64,000 bases of DNA from Mycolicibacterium sarraceniae (GTDB lineage: Bacteria > Actinomycetota > Actinomycetes > Mycobacteriales > Mycobacteriaceae), in NCBI RefSeq assembly GCF_010731875.1, contig NZ_AP022595.1, forward strand, positions 3,286,001 through 3,350,000. The letters are read 5' to 3'. The translations under genes were made by a program, and so were the position numbers. The notes beneath the pieces are model-generated. The model ran no database searches, was not told the origin of the DNA, and worked only from the letters and a program-made list of their open reading frames with translations. This document shows, piece by piece, positions 1 to 7,371 of this stretch; positions within the stretch are counted from its first letter, which is position 1, and each line of letters starts with the position of its first letter.

Positions 1-217
1 TGGCTCCGTAGAGTTCGCGTTGGCTCATTCCGGTCAGGTACAGGACGGCCTCGCGCAGCGTCTTGGACGGGATGGTGCCGGTCTGCACGCAGACACCGCC
101 GATCATGTGGCCCCGCTCGATGATGGCTACCGACTTGCCCAGCTTGGCCGCGGCGATGGCGGCCTTCTGGCCGCCGGGTCCCGAGCCGATGACGACGAGG
201 TCGTATTCCAAACCCAT
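1..217 (-). CDS. sthA: soluble pyridine nucleotide transhydrogenase, N-terminal part (cut by window edge)
   Basis: The first 72 residues of a flavoprotein of the pyridine nucleotide-disulfide oxidoreductase family, transferring hydride between NADPH and NAD+ in the cytosol. The FAD-binding motif [13 protein letters not shown] lies at about residues 8-20. Near residue 45 the motif is [12 protein letters not shown]. The second redox cysteine of the lipoamide dehydrogenase type is replaced by threonine, as in SthA rather than Lpd. The ATG is at 215-217. The gene runs off the left edge. Its neighbours (DUF4192 divergent, then ideR) match the Rv2713-Rv2711 order of M. tuberculosis, which supports the name. 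Confidence 0.88.
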   Translation of the reverse strand, partial: MGLEYDLVVIGSGPGGQKAAIAAAKLGKSVAIIERGHMIGGVCVQTGTIPSKTLREAVLYLTGMSQRELYGA

Positions 218-398
218 GAGGACAAGGTGTACGCCGGTTTGCCGAAGCTCGCATGCCGACGATGTCAATACGACATGAACAATCCGCTCTACCGCGCGCA
301 TCGGCGCTGATCCCCAGCCTCGATTTCATCCACAGGGGCGGGCCTCTGTAGGCGTCGGCCGAGCGGTCTCGTCGGTGCTGATTGACAGCGTCACGCCC

Positions 399-1457
399 AT
401 GACCACACACGAACCTGACTTCCGCTTCACCAGACCCGGCGCGCTGATCGCTGCCCTGCCCGCTGTGCTCGGCTTCGTGCCCGAAGAGTCGCTGGTGCTG
501 GTATCCCTCGAACGCGGCGAGATGGGTGCGGTGATGCGCCTCGACCTGTCCCAGGCGCTCGGTGGTGACCTCAGCCACCTGGCCGAGCTTGCGTCGGCTT
601 CGGGTGCGGACACGATGGTGGCGGTGATCGTGGACGACGATGGCGCGGGGTGCCCCATGTGCAACCAGAATTACCGTGACCTGTGCGACGAGCTGACGGC
701 GGCACTGTCCGCCCACGGCATGGACCTGTGCGCGGGCCATATCGTCGACCGGGTCGAAGCGGGCGGTCGCTGGCATTGCGTCGACGGGTGCGGGTCCGCC
801 GGCGCGGTGGAGGATCCGATGGCGTCTCCGTTGGCAGCTGCCGCCGTTCTCGATGGCCGGCGGCTGTACCGGCGCCGGGGCGATCTGCAGGCGGTGATCG
901 CGGTTGCCGACGAAAATCGGAGTGCGGCACTGGTTCCGGCGATCAATGACCACGCCGAGCTGCGCGAGGCGGACTGGCGAGCCGATCCCGACGGCTGCGG
1001 CCGGCGCGACGTGGAGGCGGCGATCGCTTGGGGTGGCTGGGTGAGCGACGGCGGCACGCTGGGCGACGGCGAGCTGGCAGCGCTGGCGTGCGCACTCACC
1101 GATGTCAATGTGCGCGATACGTTGTACGCGTTGGCCGTGGGCACCGGCGCGGCAGCCGCCGAGGCGTTGTGGGCCCTGCTGGCGCGCACACTTCCTGATC
1201 CGTGGCGAGCGGAAGCGCTTGTGCTGCTGGCTTTTTCGGCCTACGCCCGTGGTGATGGCCCGCTGGCCGGGCTGTCGCTGGAAGCGGCGTTGCGCGGCGA
1301 TCCCGACCATCGGATGGCAAGCATGCTCGACACCGCGCTGCAATCCGTTATGCGGCCCGAGCAGATTCGCGAGTTGGCCGTCACCGGGTATCGGCTGGCC
1401 AAACAGCTTGGGGTGAGGCTTCCGCCGCGGCGGTCGTTCGGCCGCCGCGCCGTGTGA
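399..1457 (+). CDS. DUF4192 domain-containing protein
   Basis: A 352-residue protein starting MTTHEPDFRF at the ATG at 399; a GTG at 375 in the same frame would add eight residues. The segment ALIAALPAVLGFVPEESLVL near the N-terminus is characteristic of the actinobacterial DUF4192 family, whose function is unknown. A CPMCN segment lies near residue 88. There is no signal peptide or membrane segment. It is convergent with ideR (6-bp gap) and divergent from sthA, the position held by Rv2712c in M. tuberculosis. The 180-bp gap to sthA should hold promoters for both, but I see no clear box. Confidence 0.8.
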   Translation: MTTHEPDFRFTRPGALIAALPAVLGFVPEESLVLVSLERGEMGAVMRLDLSQALGGDLSHLAELASASGADTMVAVIVDDDGAGCPMCNQNYRDLCDELTAALSAHGMDLCAGHIVDRVEAGGRWHCVDGCGSAGAVEDPMASPLAAAAVLDGRRLYRRRGDLQAVIAVADENRSAALVPAINDHAELREADWRADPDGCGRRDVEAAIAWGGWVSDGGTLGDGELAALACALTDVNVRDTLYALAVGTGAAAAEALWALLARTLPDPWRAEALVLLAFSAYARGDGPLAGLSLEAALRGDPDHRMASMLDTALQSVMRPEQIRELAVTGYRLAKQLGVRLPPRRSFGRRAV

Positions 1458-1463
1458 GTCGGG

Positions 1464-2153
1464 TCAGACCTTCTCGACCTTGACCGCGTGCGCCATTTCG
1501 TGGGGGAGCTCGACGTTCTCGTGGCCGGCGATCACGATCGTCACGCTGCCGGTCGTGTTGTTCTCGACCTGCACGCGGGCATTGGGTACAACGCCGGCGG
1601 CCTTGAGCATGCCGATCAGCTCGACGTCACCCTGGACGTGTTCGGTCAGCTGGCGCACGACCACCGCGACCGGCGTGCCTGGCGGGAGCTCGGTCAGCCG
1701 CACCAGATGGGCGTCCTCGTGCAGGCCCATCTCCAGACCCAGCAGGGACAGACCCGGAATGGGGTTGCCGAAGGGGGACACCGTGGGGTCGTCGAGAACC
1801 TGCACCAAGCGGCGCTCGACGTCCTCGCTCATGACGTGCTCCCACTTACAGGCTTCGGCGTGCACCTCTTCCCAGGGCAGTCCGATGACGTCCACGAGCA
1901 ACCGTTCGGCCAGCCGGTGCTTGCGCATCACGGATACGGCAAGTCCGCGGCCCTTGTCGGTCAGTTCGAGGTGCCGGTCGCCGGCCACATGTAGCAGGCC
2001 GTCGCGCTCCATGCGGGCCACGGTCTGACTGACCGTCGGGCCGCTCTGATCGAGCCGTTCGGCAATGCGCGCGCGCAGGGGAATCACGCCCTCTTCTTCG
2101 AGGTCGTAGATCGTGCGGAGATACATCTCGGTGGTATCGACCAGGTCGTTCAT
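1464..2153 (-). CDS. ideR: iron-dependent transcriptional repressor IdeR
   Basis: A 229-residue DtxR-family regulator that binds Fe(II) and represses siderophore genes while activating iron storage. The N-terminal winged helix is at about 1-70. The metal ligands known for the family fall at the expected positions: Met10, Cys102, Glu105 and His106 for one site, and His79, Glu83 and His98 for the other. A C-terminal SH3-like domain follows. The ATG at 2153 is preceded by GAAGGGTGCCTT. It lies about 120 bp downstream of sigB on the same strand, as in M. tuberculosis (Rv2711 next to Rv2710). A hairpin between them suggests partly independent transcription. Confidence 0.96.
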   Translation of the reverse strand: MNDLVDTTEMYLRTIYDLEEEGVIPLRARIAERLDQSGPTVSQTVARMERDGLLHVAGDRHLELTDKGRGLAVSVMRKHRLAERLLVDVIGLPWEEVHAEACKWEHVMSEDVERRLVQVLDDPTVSPFGNPIPGLSLLGLEMGLHEDAHLVRLTELPPGTPVAVVVRQLTEHVQGDVELIGMLKAAGVVPNARVQVENNTTGSVTIVIAGHENVELPHEMAHAVKVEKV

Positions 2154-2229
2154 AAGGCACCCTTCGTCGGTCCCGAGTCTACTTGGCTAGCTGCGGAAAT
2201 GGTTGTGCAACACCATCGGGGGAAGCAGC

Positions 2230-2256
2230 GTGCCCGCCGGCATCGCCGACGGGCAC
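2230..2256 (-). terminator. hairpin downstream of sigB
   Basis: On the minus strand the arms GTGCCCG and CGGGCAC continue through a wobble pair into CGGC/GCCG, leaving a three-base loop, about 12 pairs in total. It starts 18 bp after the sigB stop and lies before ideR. There is no T tract, which is common for mycobacterial terminators. It may attenuate rather than stop readthrough into ideR. Confidence 0.6.
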
Positions 2257-2274
2257 ACTTAGGGGGTTGCTTGT

Positions 2275-3234
2275 TTAGCTGGCGTAGGACCGCAGCCGGT
2301 CAGCCCGGTCACCGTTGCGCAACTTGGACATCACTTCGCGCTCGATCTGGCGGACCCGTTCGCGAGACAGGCCGAACAGCTTGCCGATCTGATCGAGAGT
2401 GCGTGGCTGGCCGTCATCGAGACCGAACCGCAGCCGGATCACTTGCTGCTCACGCTCATCGAGCGTGGCGAGCACGTGGCGAATATCGGTGTGGAGCAGC
2501 TCGGCGATGACGGCGTTCTCGGCCGACATGGCTTCGGAGTCTTCGATGAAGTCGCCCAGCGGAGCCTCCTCGTCGCTGCCGACCGGCATATCCAGGCTCA
2601 CCGGGTCGCGGCTGTGCTCGAGCAGGTCGTTGATCTTCTCGACCGGGATGCCCGACTCTTCGGCCAGTTCGTCGTCGGTGGCCTCGCGCCCCAGGCTCTG
2701 GTGCATCTCACGCTTGATCCGCGCCAGCTTGTTGACCTGTTCCACCAGGTGCACTGGCAGCCGGATGGTGCGGCTCTGGTCGGCCATACCGCGGGTGATT
2801 GCCTGACGGATCCACCAGGTGGCGTAGGTGGAGAACTTGAAACCCTTGGTGTAATCGAACTTTTCCATCGCCCGGATCAGGCCCAGGTTGCCCTCCTGGA
2901 TGAGATCCAGCAGTGGCATACCGCGTCCGGTGTAGCGCTTGGCCAACGACACCACCAGGCGCAGGTTGGCCTCGAGCAGGTGGCTTCGGGCGGCCTGCCC
3001 ATCGCGAACCACGGTGGCCAGGTCACGTTTGCGGTTGTCGGATAGGCGCTTGCGGGTCGCCAGCAGATGCGCGGCGAACAAGCCCGCTTCGATGCGCTTG
3101 GCCAGCTCGACCTCGTCCTCGGCGGTGAGTAGAGCGGTCTTGCCGATCCCGTTCAGATACACGCGCACCAGGTCCGCGGCCGGACTCTGGGCGTCCAGGT
3201 CGCTGTCAAATCGGCTAGTGGTGGCATTTGCCAT
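2275..3234 (-). CDS. sigB: RNA polymerase sigma factor SigB
   Basis: A 319-residue group 2 sigma-70 factor, the stress and stationary-phase relative of SigA. Region 2 is seen in [20 protein letters not shown] and the [16 protein letters not shown] segment. Region 4 has [15 protein letters not shown] and the SRERVRQIE helix-turn-helix near the C-terminus. It lacks the long N-terminal extension of SigA. The ATG at 3232-3234 (MANATTSRF) is chosen because AGGAGG lies a few bases upstream and the length matches M. tuberculosis SigB (323 residues). An in-frame start at 3300 would translate through the promoter. An extracytoplasmic-sigma-type promoter is visible upstream. Confidence 0.96.
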   Translation of the reverse strand: MANATTSRFDSDLDAQSPAADLVRVYLNGIGKTALLTAEDEVELAKRIEAGLFAAHLLATRKRLSDNRKRDLATVVRDGQAARSHLLEANLRLVVSLAKRYTGRGMPLLDLIQEGNLGLIRAMEKFDYTKGFKFSTYATWWIRQAITRGMADQSRTIRLPVHLVEQVNKLARIKREMHQSLGREATDDELAEESGIPVEKINDLLEHSRDPVSLDMPVGSDEEAPLGDFIEDSEAMSAENAVIAELLHTDIRHVLATLDEREQQVIRLRFGLDDGQPRTLDQIGKLFGLSRERVRQIEREVMSKLRNGDRADRLRSYAS

Positions 3235-3271
3235 GGTGGCCTCCTGATCGGCTGCAACTGTCAAACGGTTC

Positions 3272-3297
3272 AACGTTCGATCGGAGCAAAGAGTTCC
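3272..3297 (-). promoter_or_regulatory. candidate SigE/SigH-type promoter of sigB
   Basis: On the minus strand GGAACT (3297-3292) and CGTT (3275-3272) are separated by 16 bases, close to the GGAAC/GTT pattern of mycobacterial SigE and SigH promoters. It lies about 40 bp ahead of the sigB ATG. M. tuberculosis sigB is known to be transcribed by ECF sigma factors, so position and sequence agree. Confidence 0.6.
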
Positions 3298-3381
3298 CAC
3301 GAGGTCGCTATCTCACACCCTCTGAAGTGCAGGAATGCTGCGAGGCCCTGAGAATGTCCTGAGAAACAACGCCCTTGACGG

Positions 3382-3777
3382 TCAGTGGGAACTGTGGTTG
3401 CCGCCGCCGGCGGTATGCGGTTGCGCCGCGGAGATACCGGGATTGAGAGCAGGAGGTTCGGGGCGCGGGAACAGCTGAGTCCGGCGCAGGGTGTCATTGA
3501 ACCGGCGCGGTTCCTCGGCCTTGCGCGGCGGCCGGTCGTTGGCGATCAGCACCGCGATCCACGGCAGCGGCACCGACCCCGCGATGATCGCCAGCGAGAT
3601 CAGCCCGTTGTGCCACAACCCGTAGGCCGCCGCAGCCAGAATGAGCGCCGGGATCCGAAATGACATGATCGTCAAGTACTTTCGCACCCGCGCACGATGC
3701 TGCTCCTCATAGGGAGTCGCGGCCGCGGTGATGAGCACGGGCCGACCTTCGTCGTCGAACCCCAGCTCACGCTTCAT
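3382..3777 (-). CDS. DUF3099 family membrane protein
   Basis: A 131-residue protein starting MKRELGFDDEGRP at 3777. The N-terminal part has LITAAATPYEEQHRARVRKY. Two hydrophobic segments follow, FRIPALILAAAAYGLW and LISLAIIAGSVPLPWIAVLIA, at about 42-85, then a proline-rich cytoplasmic tail. The fold of two helices after a short head is that of DUF3099, and the position matches Rv2709. Function is unknown. Confidence 0.75.
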   Translation of the reverse strand: MKRELGFDDEGRPVLITAAATPYEEQHRARVRKYLTIMSFRIPALILAAAAYGLWHNGLISLAIIAGSVPLPWIAVLIANDRPPRKAEEPRRFNDTLRRTQLFPRPEPPALNPGISAAQPHTAGGGNHSSH

Positions 3778-3845
3778 AGCTCCACTGTTCCACATTCCGT
3801 GCTCGATATGCAGGGTAGTTTCTTACAGCCGCTCAACCGGGCACA

Positions 3846-4094
3846 ATGTCTTCCATGCGGACCCAGACGATCGAGCGCCCCGACTCCGACGAACGCGTCG
3901 ACGACGGCACCGATGATGACGCGCCTAAGGTCTTTCACTACGTGAAGAAGGACAAGATCGCCGAGAGCGCTGTGATGGGCACCCACGTCGTCGCGCTGTG
4001 CGGTGAGGTGTTCCCGGTGACAAAAGCGGCCAAGCCGGGCTCGCCGGTCTGCCCCGATTGCAAGCGCGTCTACGAAGGCCTCAAGAAGGGCTGA
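3846..4094 (+). CDS. DUF3039 domain-containing protein
   Basis: An 82-residue acidic-to-basic protein with FHYVKKDKIAESAVMGTHVV and a C-terminal CPDCKRVYE. The CxxC plus an upstream cysteine (VALCGE) could bind a metal. The sequence is typical of actinobacterial DUF3039, at the position of Rv2708c. The ATG at 3846 or 3855 could start it; neither has a strong ribosome binding site. Its end overlaps the convergent BrkB-like gene by 14 bp. Function is unknown. Confidence 0.8.
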   Translation: MSSMRTQTIERPDSDERVDDGTDDDAPKVFHYVKKDKIAESAVMGTHVVALCGEVFPVTKAAKPGSPVCPDCKRVYEGLKKG

Positions 4095-5076
4095 CCGGGG
4101 CCTTCTCGTCGGGCTGTTCGGACCGCGGCGCCTGGTTGCGGTGTTCGGCATCCTTGTCGCCCAACGACTTCGCCTTGTGCCGCAACCACCTGCGCACCTG
4201 ATCGGCGTGCGGGGTCGGGGCCGGCCACTCCTCCTCGATGGCGGCATTGAGCTCAGCGCCGATCATGATTGCGAAGCCGAGGAAGAATGCGAACAGCAGG
4301 AACGCGATCGGTGTCGCCAACGCCCCGTACGTGTAACCGGTGCTGGTGATCCAGGTCAGGTAGAAGCGCAGGACCATGGTGGCGACCACGAACACCGTCG
4401 CCGCCAGTAGCGCGCCCCACACCAGGCGATGTGTGGGCAGCGGGCTGGGCAGCGACACCCGGTAGAGGATGGTCACCGCCACGATCAACGCCAGCGTAAG
4501 CATTGGGTAGTAGCCGTATTGCAGGACGTTGTCCCAGCTGTCAGGCAGGTAAGACGAGATCTTGCGCGGACCGACCGCGATGAATGGCGCTGCCGCGATG
4601 ACGGACACCAGCATCACCACATAGAGGCCCAACGCGAAGATACGCTGCCGCACCGGATGGCGCAGCGGTGTCTGGTCATGGGCTTCCACCACCGAGTCGA
4701 CGAACGCCGAGATGGCTGACGAACCGGCCCACAGGCTGATCACGAAGCCCAACGAGACCACCTCGCCGCGCGCGCCCTGGACGATGTCGTGGACGGTCGG
4801 CTCGATGATCTCGTTGACCACGTTCTTGGAGAAGAAGCTGTCGGCGAATTTGATCAGCTGGCTCTGGATCGTGGGCAGGGTGTCTGGCCCAAACAACGGC
4901 GCGATGTAGGCGAGGCTGCCCAGCATCCCGAGCAGCAATGGGGGCAGCGACAGCACCGACCAGAATCCAGCCTGGGCCGACTCCGCGAAGATCGAGTCGT
5001 CCCAGCTCTTGGACAATGTCCGTTTGGAGATCCGCCATATGTGATGGCGAGATGGCTTAGCGGGTTGGTCGGTCAT
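4081..5076 (-). CDS. YihY/BrkB family inner membrane protein
   Basis: A 331-residue polytopic membrane protein starting MTDQPAKPSRHHI at 5076. About six membrane segments are visible, including SVLSLPPLLLGMLGSLAYI near the start and IAFLLFAFFLGFAIMIGAELNAAIE near the end. The GAELNA(A/E) stretch is the family signature of YihY/BrkB (UPF0761). A charged tail with many Asp, Glu and Pro follows. It corresponds to Rv2707 by synteny. The biochemical role is not established. Confidence 0.85.
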   Translation of the reverse strand: MTDQPAKPSRHHIWRISKRTLSKSWDDSIFAESAQAGFWSVLSLPPLLLGMLGSLAYIAPLFGPDTLPTIQSQLIKFADSFFSKNVVNEIIEPTVHDIVQGARGEVVSLGFVISLWAGSSAISAFVDSVVEAHDQTPLRHPVRQRIFALGLYVVMLVSVIAAAPFIAVGPRKISSYLPDSWDNVLQYGYYPMLTLALIVAVTILYRVSLPSPLPTHRLVWGALLAATVFVVATMVLRFYLTWITSTGYTYGALATPIAFLLFAFFLGFAIMIGAELNAAIEEEWPAPTPHADQVRRWLRHKAKSLGDKDAEHRNQAPRSEQPDEKAPVSPS

Positions 5077-5136
5077 GACCAGACCAGCATTCCTGACGAC
5101 AGCGATCCTGCCCAGCACCGCGGCCGTGAGTTGCGG

Positions 5137-5328
5137 TTATGCCTCCGACGTCGCGACTTCGATCACCGCGGCCAGTTCGACAAGCTTGGCCTGGTGCTCG
5201 TTGGCGTGATGCTGGCAGAACAGGAGTTCGGCGCCAGAGGGGAGCTTCGCGCGGACCCGAGCAGCCGCACCACAGCGGTCGCAGCGATCAGCCTTGGTCA
5301 ATTCCGGACTGGTCAGGGTCGCGTTCAT
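5137..5328 (-). CDS. small Cys/His zinc-ribbon-like protein (DUF7455 type)
   Basis: A 63-residue protein, MNATLTSPELTKADRCDRCG onward. CDRCG near residue 16 and FCQHHANEH near residue 39 give a C-x2-C plus C-x-HH set that probably binds zinc. It resembles small actinobacterial proteins now called DUF7455. It is preceded by GGAGGAGCC in the minus direction. It lies between the BrkB-like gene and the DUF952 gene. Function is unknown. Confidence 0.65.
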   Translation of the reverse strand: MNATLTSPELTKADRCDRCGAAARVRAKLPSGAELLFCQHHANEHQAKLVELAAVIEVATSEA

Positions 5329-5489
5329 TTGGGCTCCTCCGTAAGGTGCTCAGCGCTTCGGTGGCTTGGCGTCATCGTCACGTATGTCCACTGTCTCAGA
5401 CGTTCTTCGTTTCGGCCTTGTTCCCCGGGGGTTTAACGCTGTGTCGTGTCTCACGCCCTGTGCTGTTGCGGGTGGTGCAGTGTGTTCGT

Positions 5490-5855
5490 ATGTACCCGAA
5501 TCCGGAATTCTTACTCCACCTGTGCGGACAGCGGGACTGGGAAGCCGCCCAAGCCGTCGGCCGGCTTTGCCCCGAGTCACTGACCGAAGTCGGGTTCGTC
5601 CACCTGTCGACACGCGAGCAGGTACACCTGCCCGCTAACCGGCTCTATGCCGATCGAACTGATGTGCTGCTGCTGCATATCGACCCGCAAAGACTGGACG
5701 CGCCCGTGCGGTGGGAACCCGGAGCGTCAACGGATCCCGAGTCGATGCGGTTCCCGCATCTGTACGGCGCGTTGCCCACCGCGGCCGTGACGAACGTCAC
5801 GCGCTACCGTACGGGGCCCGACGGCACGTTTCCGGCGTTCGAGTCCGCGACGTAG
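5490..5855 (+). CDS. DUF952 domain-containing protein
   Basis: A 121-residue protein starting MYPNPEFLLHLCGQRDWEAA at the ATG at 5490. The EVGFVHLSTREQV and DVLLLHID segments are typical of DUF952, a small beta-rich family with remote likeness to glutathione S-transferase-like folds and no proven function. It is convergent with the RidA-like gene, and the two share 52 bp at their 3' ends. The position matches Rv2705c. Confidence 0.75.
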   Translation: MYPNPEFLLHLCGQRDWEAAQAVGRLCPESLTEVGFVHLSTREQVHLPANRLYADRTDVLLLHIDPQRLDAPVRWEPGASTDPESMRFPHLYGALPTAAVTNVTRYRTGPDGTFPAFESAT

Positions 5856-6211
5856 GCGTCGGCCTCGATCTCCACCAGCAGCCCGGGTTCGACGAGGGCC
5901 GAGACTTCCACCATGGTGGCAGCCGGCCGGACCGCACCGAAGAACTCCTCGTGCACGACGCCGACCTCCCGCCACCGGGAGATGTCGGTGACGTAGATCC
6001 GGGTGCGGATCACATCCGGCAGGCCGGCGCCCAGATCGGATAGCGCTGTCTGGATGCGCTGCAACGCATTTCGGGTCTGATCGGCGATGTCCTTGCCGGC
6101 ACCGGTCGTGCCCGCGACGGCCACGAACGGGCCCGTGCGCACCGCACGGGAGTACCCGACCAATTCCTCGAATTCGGAGCCCGATCCGATGTTCACCCGC
6201 TGTGACGACAT
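5804..6211 (-). CDS. RidA family protein (enamine/imine deaminase-like)
   Basis: A 135-residue protein with YSRAVRTGPFVAVAGTTG and a C-terminal RPAATMVEVSALVEPGLLVEIEADAYV. This is the trimeric RidA/YjgF fold, whose members hydrolyse reactive enamines from PLP enzymes. The arginine preceding PAATMVEV is the usual carboxylate-binding residue. Its ATG (6209-6211) lies six bases from the original TAG stop of sigA at 6218-6220, with no ribosome binding site, which suggests it was coupled to sigA before the mobile element separated them. It is Rv2704 by synteny. Confidence 0.85.
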   Translation of the reverse strand: MSSQRVNIGSGSEFEELVGYSRAVRTGPFVAVAGTTGAGKDIADQTRNALQRIQTALSDLGAGLPDVIRTRIYVTDISRWREVGVVHEEFFGAVRPAATMVEVSALVEPGLLVEIEADAYVADSNAGNVPSGPVR

Positions 6212-6219
6212 GCCGGGCT

Positions 6220-6237
6220 AGTCCAGGTAGTCGCGCA
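6220..6237. other. attachment core at the left end of the element
   Basis: AGTCCAGGTAGTCGCGCA is identical to 15466-15483. Read on the minus strand it encodes the last sigA codons (RDYLD) and here runs into TAG, the presumed original sigA stop. The next chromosomal gene, ridA, begins six bases beyond. Confidence 0.92.
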
Positions 6238-6259
6238 CTAGGGGCGACTTTGCGCTGTA

Positions 6260-6282
6260 CCTGACCTGTATAAATGCTGTTC
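6260..6282. repeat. arm-type inverted repeat, left
   Basis: CCTGACCTG followed by a variable AT-rich centre and GCTGTTC. It matches the reverse complement of 15421-15443 at 18 of 23 positions. Both copies lie exactly 22 bp inside their attachment core, so they are symmetric integrase or excisionase binding-site candidates. A GAATATCTTGGACTGAC segment at 6304-6320 also has a relative at 15375-15387. Confidence 0.6.
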
Positions 6283-6354
6283 GGCTCAGAGCGTGGAGAG
6301 CCTGAATATCTTGGACTGACTGCATTCCCTGGCCAATAGCAAGGGAGCGTACCA

Positions 6355-6972
6355 ATGACCACCAAGTACCCCGTCGACTCAACTGCCCACACCTGCTGCC
6401 GCGGCATCGGCCGGCACGCACGCGACTGCACTACGCCCTCCGAGGTTGTCGGTGCGCGGTGCGACGGTGAGCCTCCCCAACAGGAAGGCGGCACCATGAC
6501 CGCACTGACCACACCCGACAACGCGACCACCTGGCGCGACTTCGCCGAACAGCTGCCGCCCCACGTGATCCAGCGTTTCGAGCGACACGAACTGTTGACC
6601 GAGCTTCACGGACCCCTCGCATTCCCCGGAGAAGACCCCACAGAGGTCATCCGCAAGGACCGGCAAATGCTGTTCGAGGAGGCGAGGAATCAGGTGTCGT
6701 TCGCCCACGTGGCGCTGCCAGCAGCGGCAACCGGGTGTGCCGACCTGTGGAATGACGACGGTGACGGCAACTGGTCGCGAGTCGTCGATGGCCGCAGTCG
6801 TTCGACCGGTCCGCTGTCGGTCAGCATTGGCGGCGTGCAGTCCGCAGATGGATCGGTCCGCTGGTGGGTCACCGCATATGCGAAGGACGACGAAGTCACA
6901 CCAGAGCAGATCCGCGAGTATGCGGTGATGTTGACCGACACCGCAGACGAGTTTGAGCGACTGACCACCTGA
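6355..6972 (+). CDS. element-borne protein of unknown function, two possible starts
   Basis: A 205-residue protein, the only gene of the element on the plus strand, next to attL. The ATG at 6355 follows AAGGGAG by seven bases. A second in-frame ATG at 6496 follows GGAAGG and would give 158 residues. The extra leader contains HTCCRGIGRHARDC, a Cys/His cluster that could bind metal. The C-terminal part, with WWVTAYAKDDEVTPEQIREYAV, looks like a small alpha/beta domain. I do not recognise the family. A perfect 36-nt palindrome follows as a terminator. Cargo genes of such islands often sit at this place, so a defence or immunity role is possible but unproven. Confidence 0.6.
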   Translation: MTTKYPVDSTAHTCCRGIGRHARDCTTPSEVVGARCDGEPPQQEGGTMTALTTPDNATTWRDFAEQLPPHVIQRFERHELLTELHGPLAFPGEDPTEVIRKDRQMLFEEARNQVSFAHVALPAAATGCADLWNDDGDGNWSRVVDGRSRSTGPLSVSIGGVQSADGSVRWWVTAYAKDDEVTPEQIREYAVMLTDTADEFERLTT

Positions 6973-6987
6973 CACGGCGCAGACATC

Positions 6988-7023
6988 GAACAGCCACCGA
7001 AGCAATTGCTTCGGTGGCTGTTC
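6988..7023 (+). terminator. perfect 36-nt palindrome
   Basis: Arms of 18 bases (GAACAGCCACCGAAGCAA and its complement) meet with no unpaired spacer. It lies 16 bp after the stop of the plus-strand gene and 3 bp from the end of the small minus-strand frame, so it could terminate from both sides. Confidence 0.7.
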
Positions 7024-7025
7024 TG

Positions 7026-7166
7026 TTAGTCGGTGACCAGCGTCAGTTGGAAGCCCGGTTTCTCCGTGATAGTCCAGGTGCCCCCACCTCGGTCAGTCAT
7101 TACCACTTCCCGCGCGATCGCCCGGTAACTCTCGCCCGCGAAGAACAGCCACAGCACTCCGATCAT
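7026..7166 (-). CDS. possible small protein (46 aa)
   Basis: A frame starting MIGVLWLFFAGESYRA at the ATG at 7166; an ATG at 7214 in the same frame would give 62 residues. It ends beside the palindrome at 6988-7023. The composition looks coding, but there is no good ribosome binding site and I recognise no family. It may be the remnant of a longer element gene. Confidence 0.3.
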   Translation of the reverse strand: MIGVLWLFFAGESYRAIAREVVMTDRGGGTWTITEKPGFQLTLVTD

Positions 7167-7305
7167 CGCGCGCAAGCCGTTCCGCTGTCCGCACCCGTCG
7201 CGCCCCCTTCCCATGTCCAGTTTCGTTCGGGGGGAGAGGACCCCTAACCGGTGGAAGGTGGCACCGGTGTCGGGCCTTAGCGATCTGGACCCCTACTCCC
7301 CGGGT

Positions 7306-7366
7306 GGGTGCGGCGGGTGGCGCGCTGGAGGGGAACCACCCCGTGTTGAGCCTGCCCGCCGCACCC
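7306..7366 (-). terminator. long-loop inverted repeat after the second capsid
   Basis: GGGTGCGGCGGG (7306-7317) is the exact complement of CCCGCCGCACCC (7355-7366). It begins six bases past the stop of the second capsid frame, so it is a likely terminator of the head-gene operon. Confidence 0.5.
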
Positions 7367-7371
7367 GGTCC

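Noticed and set aside
6250..6274. TTGCGC/TATAAA promoter for the plus-strand element gene
   Set aside because: The spacing is only 13 bases. TGTATAAAT may still be an extended -10 box but is not supported enough to list.
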